Part shown: positions 62,001-64,000 of the stretch, in pieces | Position numbering within the stretch: the stretch's first letter is position 1 | Layout of the letters: each line of letters begins with the position of its first letter | Assembly (NCBI GenBank): GCA_958299035.1 | Contig: CATQJL010000112.1 | Coordinates: forward strand, 10,206,880-10,270,879 | Length of the DNA stretch: 64,000 bases | Direction: 5' to 3' | Source of the DNA: Cylicocyclus nassatus | Taxonomy: Eukaryota > Nematoda > Chromadorea > Rhabditida > Strongylidae | Made by a program: the position numbers and the translations under genes | Notes under the pieces: generated by a model | Told to the model about the DNA's origin: nothing | The model's input: the letters and a program-made list of their open reading frames with translations, nothing else | The model's database searches: none

Positions 62001-64000
62001 ACAGGGATCATGCTTTGAGCGGGAGATAGGACTGCTTCGAGGGCTTGCACAGAAGGATGCGATTTTGGTGCATCCTGCAGAAGAGTTTCGGCCTTCTTGC
62101 ATTCATCAGCCAAATCTTCTGCAGTTGGTCTATATTGTGCTGGTACTCCTTCTGCATCTCCCAACAGCCGATTAGCATCGTTGACAAGTTGGACTAATCG
62201 TGTGGATATCGGTGTGATGGTATCTGCCAGTTGTTGTTCGGCTGCTCGTTTAGAAAGTTCGTCCTCCAGTGCACTTCGACGCTGCTAAAAACACACGGTA
62301 ACTAGTAGAATCCTGCAAGTGCGAGCGCCCTGACGGTTATGCAAGAAATGAAAATGAACCGAAAAGTCCATAAAAGTGGGAATTGATAGCTAATTTCTGA
62401 CTCACTCACTGCACACTCTCACTCTTGCAACATTTTTCTCTCGTCTAGATGAACATAGTCGAATTCGGTCCAACGCTAGTGATTAGATTTTCAGAGGATC
62501 TCTACTGTTCAGTGCTAAGCCTTACGGATATCAAAGCAAGCAAGTAAGTTGCTATAGGAATGAAAATCGTGAAAATCAATACAGATACATAGATAAACGA
62601 TGAAAATACGACAAACCTTGAGAACATCAAGTGTCTTGTTGATACGGTCGAGCAGTTGAGCATGTTCGTCTCTCTGTTCGTCGTCCAGACCATCACGGTT
62701 GAGTTGTGAGATATTTTGCTGTAATCTAGCTAACGATTCTTCGTCCTTCTTCAGTTCGTCAGGTGTCTTCTCTTCAGACACAGGACCAGTGATGGCAAGA
62801 AGCTGATCTTCAGCATCCTTGCGTGCGGCATTGAAAGCGGCTAACGCAGCCAGCTTGTCGCCGACTGAGTCGCCAAGTCTCTTCAGAAGGTCTTTCAGTC
62901 TTGACAAATCCCATGCGCTCTTTTGCCTCAACTCCTCCGTTGCATCGCCGGCTGGTATGGTCTGCAAGAGGTTTTCGAGGCGTTGCTTCTTTGATTCGAG
63001 ATCTTCAAGTACAGATTGTTGTTCGTTGAGATTTGATGGGATCTCTTCCGGTTGCTGCTGCAAACTTTCCGAGATCATCAAGATTTCAGGTGCGACGGCG
63101 TTCAACTTTGCTTGTTGTTCGGCCTTTGTCTTCACATCTTCACACTTCTTCTGCAATTCCCGTACTTGATCAGGAAGCGTTTTGTCGAGATCATCGTGGC
63201 TCACAACAGGAGATGAAGTGTTAGCGAATTCATTACATGTGTCAGCGATGCCAGTCAGCTTCTGCAGTTCAGGCTCAAGGCTTGAAACCAGCTGCTGCGC
63301 AGATTCAACATTTTGCGGATCAACCTTGTTTAGGCTGTCGGCAATGGCTGACAATCTGTTCTTCACCTCGTCCTGTCTTTCACGAGCCTTTTCTTCATCG
63401 TCAAGAGCTTTTCGCAGTGTAGAAAGTTGCTCCTAAAATCATTCCAGAAATGCTTTCCCCTCTATCAAAACCTAAATAATGAAGAAAAACTAGTAAAAAC
63501 GGTTACCTTAGCCTGTTGCTTGATGGTGCTTGCATCACGAGCCAGTTGATTTCGCGGCGACAGTTCTTCCTGAGGAATTGCCTCGATTGTGGCTAGAATT
63601 GCCGACAGGTCTTCAGCATCTTTCTGAGCAGTATCGATCGGTTCTGGTAACTCTAGCTTCTTCATCTTGCCACGACACTCGTCGACAACATTCTGTAGTT
63701 CGATGGTCTTGTCTTCGAATCGTTTCAGGTCATTAACTTGATCGTCCAATTTCTTATTGACGTCATCGATTCTATGCGAAAGTTCTTCCTTCTTTGGCAG
63801 TAAGTCAGCAGGAATGTCAGCGATCGCGTCTACTCTTGCTGTCAGTTTTGGTATTCTATTCTGCTGGAACGCTATAACATCATTAGAGGATGTCGATGGA
63901 ACAGGCAAGCTTTGTTCGATGTCCGCAACGTCTTGTTCGAGTTGATCAAGCGATTGAACCGCAGTGTTGCGAAGATCGCGTTCAGTCAACATATTCTGAA
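16956..64000 (-). CDS. anc-1: ANC-1 / nesprin-like giant KASH protein, 3' part of gene (5' end beyond the window)
   Basis: A minus-strand gene with at least 28 phase-0 exons here: part of U1, eleven full 874-aa repeat units (U2-U12), a degenerate half-unit, a 153-aa exon and a 45-aa KASH exon, about 10,490 residues. The final exon is a transmembrane segment plus a lumenal tail ending GPPPF, and the exon before ends in RSRWRRVLRTALPLQ, as in ANC-1. C. elegans ANC-1 likewise has long tandem repeats (about 900 aa, nearly identical in DNA) before KASH. Known role: outer nuclear membrane anchor bound by the SUN protein UNC-84, tethering nuclei and mitochondria in syncytia. The repeats are Glu/Lys/Asp/Leu/Gln-rich, predicted helical or coiled. 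The CH domains expected at the N-terminus would be off the right edge. Splice sites were assigned by eye. Confidence 0.92.
17251..17709 (-). CDS. anc-1: anc-1 penultimate exon: cytoplasmic juxtamembrane region
   Basis: 153 codons between acceptor GATTTCAG and donor CAG|GTTGGT. It starts SHESLLLDIIAHLENQK, a last short helix, then an acidic Ser/Glu-rich region (EFESIDGSSSGMLSPIPD), and ends in the basic stretch RRQRSRWRRVLRTALPLQ directly before the membrane span. That basic cluster on the cytoplasmic side agrees with the tail-anchored orientation. The following intron is 157 bp. Confidence 0.9.
18194..18517. repeat. TTAA-ended element, copy c (anc-1 intron)
   Basis: Begins TTAAAGGCACCGTCCACCCAAAAT and ends ATTTTGGGTGTGCCTTTAA. 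The termini are inverted except for a 4-5 base insertion. 324 bp, no coding. Same end signature as the copies at 9458, 9770, 33891 and 40827. Confidence 0.7.
18573..18736. repeat. hairpin element, 43-bp arms
   Basis: GATTCAACTGGATTGGCTTC at the left is mirrored by GAAGCCAAGCCAGTTGAATC at the right, with GGGAGGG..AGGTCAT-type inner arms and a GC-rich loop (CGCGCGAGAGAGACGC). Non-coding foldback element. Confidence 0.7.
18772..18880 (-). CDS. anc-1: possible small anc-1 exon with a one-base frame break
   Basis: A donor GCA|GTAAGC at 18770-18772 follows a helical-looking frame (SSNLAAIFSQIETRLKEMQ) that would join the SHESLLL exon in phase 0. The only acceptor upstream (GTGAGTAG before 18880) gives a 109-nt exon, whereas every other exon is a multiple of three. 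The frame would close if the six-base T-run at 18860-18865 (A-run in the transcript) had five. Either the assembly has a homopolymer error, the acceptor is wrong, or this is not an exon. Confidence 0.4.
18952..19775 (-). CDS. anc-1: anc-1 degenerate half repeat unit U13 (three exons)
   Basis: Exons 19335-19775 (147 aa), 19140-19283 (48 aa) and 18952-19086 (45 aa), all phase 0, with introns of 51 and 53 bp. It opens RRISALEDELAKQ, then STRLIQLINDANQLLGD and DAPESHPSVNPLK, clearly the start of exon A. The second exon has VRFFIVDQERTEKLYE, aligning with VRFIDVDxEQxEKQYDD of the full units. It stops at about residue 240 of exon A, with no counterpart of the conserved second half or of exon B. Its two extra introns do not exist in U1-U12. 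This looks like the old, non-homogenised end of the repeat array. Confidence 0.85.
20009..22692 (-). CDS. anc-1: anc-1 repeat unit U12 (exons A and B)
   Basis: Exon A 20887-22692 (602 aa) starts CAG CGT CGA after GTTTTCAG. Exon B 20009-20824 (272 aa) starts GAGCAGCTAACA after ATTTCAG. The A-B intron is 62 bp and the intron to U13 is 233 bp. It is the most divergent full unit: exon B ends with HISEAKTPDEL and LDRINEILLALK instead of PVSEEKTPDEL and LDRINKTLDVLK, and exon A uses FQQSRIPKL and KTIGLQNV where others have FQQNRIPKL and KTIELQNV. Even so, long runs of exon A are close to the array sequence at third positions. Introns are unrelated to those of other units. Confidence 0.9.
22693..23468 (-). 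other. anc-1 intron U11-U12 (776 bp)
   Basis: The side near exon B of U11 (about 23285-23468) resembles the array intron: shared phrases include CTCTTCCATTCAGTGCTAAACCTTACG and GTGAAAATCAATGCAAACG, against CTACTGTTCAGTGCTAAGCCTTACG and GTGAAAATCAATACAGA in the array. The middle holds dispersed repeat copy 2. The rest shows no feature. Confidence 0.7.
23033..23270 (+). repeat. dispersed repeat, copy 2 (anc-1 intron)
   Basis: Shares TTTTTAGAGAATTTTAAAAATT, AAACAAGTCACTTGCACAC and TAACCCACGTAAGTAAATTTC with 4262-4510, and ends in a C-run followed by TCAGTCCGCCACTGC, a rearranged form of the GTGGCGCACC start of copy 1. Confidence 0.6.
23469..24284 (-). CDS. anc-1: anc-1 repeat unit U11, exon B
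   Basis: 272 codons, acceptor TTTTAG|GAG and donor AAG|GTTTGT. Close to the array consensus (ends LDRINKTLDVLK) but with GIADTCDQFASTSS where others have GIADTCNEFANTSS, and LSGIAD for LTGIAD. It is separated from its exon A by an exceptional 3,145-bp intron, where other units have 52-74 bp. Confidence 0.9.
25534..25751. repeat. hairpin element in anc-1 intron
   Basis: AGTCGAGCAGATTTTCCGCTTA at the left is mirrored by TTAAGCGGAAAGTCTACTCGACT at the right, with TAGTGTGCTTGCACAGAAGG against CCTTCTGTGCAAGCACACTA inside. The end sequence matches the inner part of the terminal repeats of the 10225-14752 cluster, so they are relatives. Confidence 0.75.
25972..26188. repeat. short GGGCATAC-ended element in anc-1 intron
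   Basis: Starts GGGCATACCTCACAGATTTC, AGTCGCGACGCGATTTGGCG and ends GCAAATCGCGTGGCGACTAA, GTCGCGAGAGGTATGCTC. It has the same ends as the 4.5-kb cluster at 10225-14752, so it is a minimal deletion derivative. A partial inverted end (25936-25968, CAAATCGCGCAGACTGAAAT) abuts its left side. Confidence 0.7.
26207..26664. repeat. TTAA-family foldback element, copy d (anc-1 intron)
   Basis: CTTCAAGGCC...GGGCAAGAAGTCGATTTTGAG at the left is mirrored by CTCAAAATCGACTTCTTGCC...GCTTTCAAG at the right. The interior GCTATTCGCTATGCTGAATCCGA is shared with copy f at 40827-41264. The ends have drifted from TTAA to TCAA. Confidence 0.7.
27430..29232 (-). CDS. anc-1: anc-1 repeat unit U11, exon A
   Basis: 601 codons, one fewer than every other exon A: the segment reads EQRDKSDINNKIRQLQQ where others have EERKKTNILNDKVRQLQQ. 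Acceptor TTTTAG|CAG, donor AAG|GTAATT. The variable block (about residues 90-245) is its own (RADIWERFAKLREE, KMPDSEDIENIEKF), whereas the second half is nearly identical to the array. Confidence 0.9.
29562..29765. repeat. hairpin element in anc-1 intron
   Basis: GGCCTCGGACAGTGTTCACG followed by CGATTTGATCGTCGCG is mirrored by CGCGACGATCAAAGCGCG and TGAACTCTGTCTGAGGTC. The GATCG/CGCG-rich ends recall the GTCGCG family but are not the same. Confidence 0.65.
30252..30516. repeat. hairpin element in anc-1 intron
   Basis: AGAGCTGTGTTTTGAAAG at the left is mirrored by CTTTCAAGCACAGCTCT at the right. Inside, GAGGCTGGAGCAGATGTTCCC is mirrored by GGGAATCTCCGCTCCAGCCTC. Arms are about 95 bp, with no coding sequence. 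Confidence 0.75.
30971..33644 (-). CDS. anc-1: anc-1 repeat unit U10 (exons A and B)
   Basis: Exon A 31839-33644 (602 aa), acceptor TTCTAG, first codon CAT (His) instead of CAG. Exon B 30971-31786 (272 aa), ending LLDRINNTLDVLK. The A-B intron is 52 bp and is about 90% alike to that of U9 (shared CTTACATAGAAATAGCTAATT), so U9 and U10 are sister copies. Exon A ends LRGQLGEDASTIRQQTK, shared with U9 only. In one stretch (DAVQRLAQIED, near 32540) it instead carries the U12 version, including silent sites: a mosaic. Confidence 0.9.
33891..34241. repeat. TTAA-ended element, copy e (anc-1 intron)
   Basis: Begins TTAAAGGCACCGTCTACCCAG and ends ACAGTGCCTTTGA. The left end is almost the same as copy c at 18194 and the right TTAA has drifted to TTGA. 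Internal inversion is weaker than in copies a and b. Confidence 0.6.
35137..35308. repeat. hairpin element in anc-1 intron
   Basis: AGTATAAGCCGCACCCTTTT, then GCTCTAA, is mirrored by TTAGAGTGAAAAGGTTGCGGCTTATAC. The CTTCGCGAAGCA-like loop also occurs near 39745-39755 (GCTTCGCGAAGCAATTC), which suggests a second, decayed copy at about 39715-39840. Confidence 0.7.
35742..38415 (-). CDS. anc-1: anc-1 repeat unit U9 (exons A and B)
   Basis: Exon A 36610-38415 (602 aa), acceptor TTTCAG|CAG. Exon B 35742-36557 (272 aa), donor AAG|GTATGT, ending RINKTLDELK. The A-B intron is 52 bp. The first exon A block is its own (RRGALEDEYAKRAADQQLTD; KEDANQLLGDVEG-like region shared with U10), the variable block is distinct (DRDFDRLSEERKKTDGLDDK-like, with NANRD), and the second half is almost the same DNA as U8. 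It is the last unit before the near-identical array and shares long silent-site identity with it, which suggests conversion across the border. Confidence 0.9.
38619..38668. repeat. short hairpin
   Basis: GGATCCCTTTCACACTCGCA and TGCGAATGTGAAAGGGATCC are inverted around ACGGCTTCCG. 20-bp arms with one mismatch. Confidence 0.75.
40827..41264. repeat. TTAA-family foldback element, copy f (anc-1 intron)
   Basis: TCAAAGGCAGTGCCTGGGCA, AAAAATCGATTTTGGGATTTT at the left; CATTGCCTTTAA at the right. Internal GCTATTCGCTATGCTGAATCCGA matches copy d. Right arm ATGGATTTTTAGATTCAGCAGAGCGAATAG is the inverted partner. Confidence 0.7.
41422..44117 (-). CDS. anc-1: anc-1 repeat unit U8 (exons A and B)
   Basis: Exon A 42312-44117 (602 aa), exon B 41422-42237 (272 aa), 74-bp intron between. 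It is identical to the array in both exons and in the A-B intron, but the intron after exon B is not the array intron, so this is the 3'-most array member. It carries the SPAQ form at the polymorphic exon A site (43854-43859). The upstream intron 44118-44449 is the array type with CAGTCC at about 44299. Confidence 0.93.
44450..47145 (-). CDS. anc-1: anc-1 repeat unit U7 (exons A and B)
   Basis: Exon A 45340-47145, exon B 44450-45265. It has the PPAQ form (Ser to Pro, variant at 46887) and a silent A in exon B (TTCAATTCGTC near 44583), both shared with U6. The upstream intron (47146-47476) is 331 bp, lacking one G near 47158. Confidence 0.93.
47477..50172 (-). CDS. anc-1: anc-1 repeat unit U6 (exons A and B)
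   Basis: Exon A 48367-50172, exon B 47477-48292. It has PLAQ at the polymorphic site: the U7 change (49914) plus a second one (49910). With the shared silent site in exon B, U6 and U7 form a derived pair within the array. Confidence 0.93.
50505..53200 (-). CDS. anc-1: anc-1 repeat unit U5 (exons A and B)
   Basis: Exon A 51395-53200, exon B 50505-51320. Matches the array consensus (SPAQ; TTCAGTTCGTC in exon B). The intron downstream of its exon B has the CAGTCC variant (about 50354). Confidence 0.93.
53533..56228 (-). CDS. anc-1: anc-1 repeat unit U4 (exons A and B)
   Basis: Exon A 54423-56228, exon B 53533-54348. Private change in exon B: GPMSEEKTP instead of GPVSEEKTP (CAGACATAGG near 53691-53700). 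Otherwise array consensus. Confidence 0.93.
56561..59256 (-). CDS. anc-1: anc-1 repeat unit U3 (exons A and B)
   Basis: Exon A 57451-59256, exon B 56561-57376. Private change in exon B near 56788 (GGCTAGCGCAG versus GGCTAACGCAG), silent in the sense strand (LAAL). Otherwise array consensus. Confidence 0.93.
59589..62284 (-). CDS. anc-1: anc-1 repeat unit U2 (exons A and B)
   Basis: Exon A 60479-62284, exon B 59589-60404. Array consensus in both exons. The intron after exon B carries the CAGTCC form (about 59438). A typical unit, in order: QRRSALEDELSKRAAEQQ helix; STRLVQLVNDANRLL; the variable block at residues 90-245 with VRFIDVDAEQMEKQYDDV; the invariant block at 300-602 (ERIIVMITVRLSQLETLP, DELSHRIDD-type helices); then exon B with LEPELQKLTGIADTC and DLKDLLKRLGDSVGDK-type helices. 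Confidence 0.93.
62617..64000 (-). CDS. anc-1: anc-1 repeat unit U1, cut by the window edge
   Basis: Exon B 62617-63432 complete. Exon A from 63507 to the edge gives its last 164 codons, starting inside MLTERDLRNTAVQSLDQLE. Array consensus throughout. The gene and almost certainly the array continue to the right. Confidence 0.93.

Larger units (their letters stand above)
41422..64000 (-). repeat. near-identical tandem array, period 3,028 bp (about 7.5 copies)
   Basis: Unit = exon A 1,806 + intron 74 + exon B 816 + intron 332 bp. Exon A starts fall at 62284, 59256, 56228, 53200, 50172, 47145 and 44117, i.e. steps of 3,028 except one of 3,027, explained by a single missing G near 47158. By eye only about ten sites vary between copies, and the introns are as conserved as the exons. 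This is DNA-level homogenisation or very recent amplification, continuing beyond the right edge. Confidence 0.95.

Noticed and set aside
41422..64000. Idea that the 3,028-bp array is a CRISPR, satellite or rDNA-like array
   Set aside because: Each unit is mostly two coding exons with conserved splice sites and continuous phase leading to a KASH domain.

Overview
The window reads as genomic DNA of a clade V nematode, most likely a strongylid parasite (inference). The evidence is a giant minus-strand gene with nematode-type short introns and TTTYAG acceptors, whose C-terminus is an ANC-1/nesprin KASH domain ending in PPPF, set in DNA rich in foldback elements, a Penelope-like element and a decayed LTR retrotransposon. 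There is no bacterial gene organisation, and no rRNA, tRNA or CRISPR was seen.

Layout. 1-2870: minus-strand LTR-retrotransposon relic (gag, zinc knuckle, split protease, linker fused to the integrase C-terminus) with in-frame stops. 2904-3105: two-copy direct repeat. 3971-4510: a foldback element and a dispersed repeat. 5033-8135: two Penelope-like (PLE) copies head-to-head as a large palindrome; the left keeps a frameshifted GIY-YIG endonuclease, the right has lost it. 8395-9340, 12880-14480 and 14940-15350: diverged repeats with about 125-bp spacing. 9458-10221: two hairpin elements with TTAA ends that share one TTAA. 10225-14752: nested or rearranged foldback transposon cluster. 15351-16899: no gene recognised.

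16956 to the right edge is one gene, the anc-1 (nesprin/SYNE-like) orthologue on the minus strand, with its 5' end off the right edge. Reading 5' to 3' (right to left) I call twelve 874-residue repeat units, U1 (cut by the edge) to U12. Each is exon A (602 aa) plus exon B (272 aa), and every intron is phase 0. After them come a degenerate half-unit (U13), a possible frameshifted small exon, a 153-aa exon with the juxtamembrane basic stretch, and a 45-residue KASH exon. U1-U8 form a tandem array of period 3,028 bp in which introns are as identical as exons. U9-U12 are older units with unrelated long introns full of small transposons, but parts of their exons remain almost identical to the array. 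The window alone encodes about 10,490 residues, more than the whole of C. elegans ANC-1 (about 8,500 aa as I recall it).

From the known family, the KASH end sits in the outer nuclear membrane and is held by SUN protein in the perinuclear space. The repeats form a long helical cytoplasmic spacer that tethers nuclei and other organelles, normally with actin-binding CH domains at the N-terminus, which would lie outside this window.
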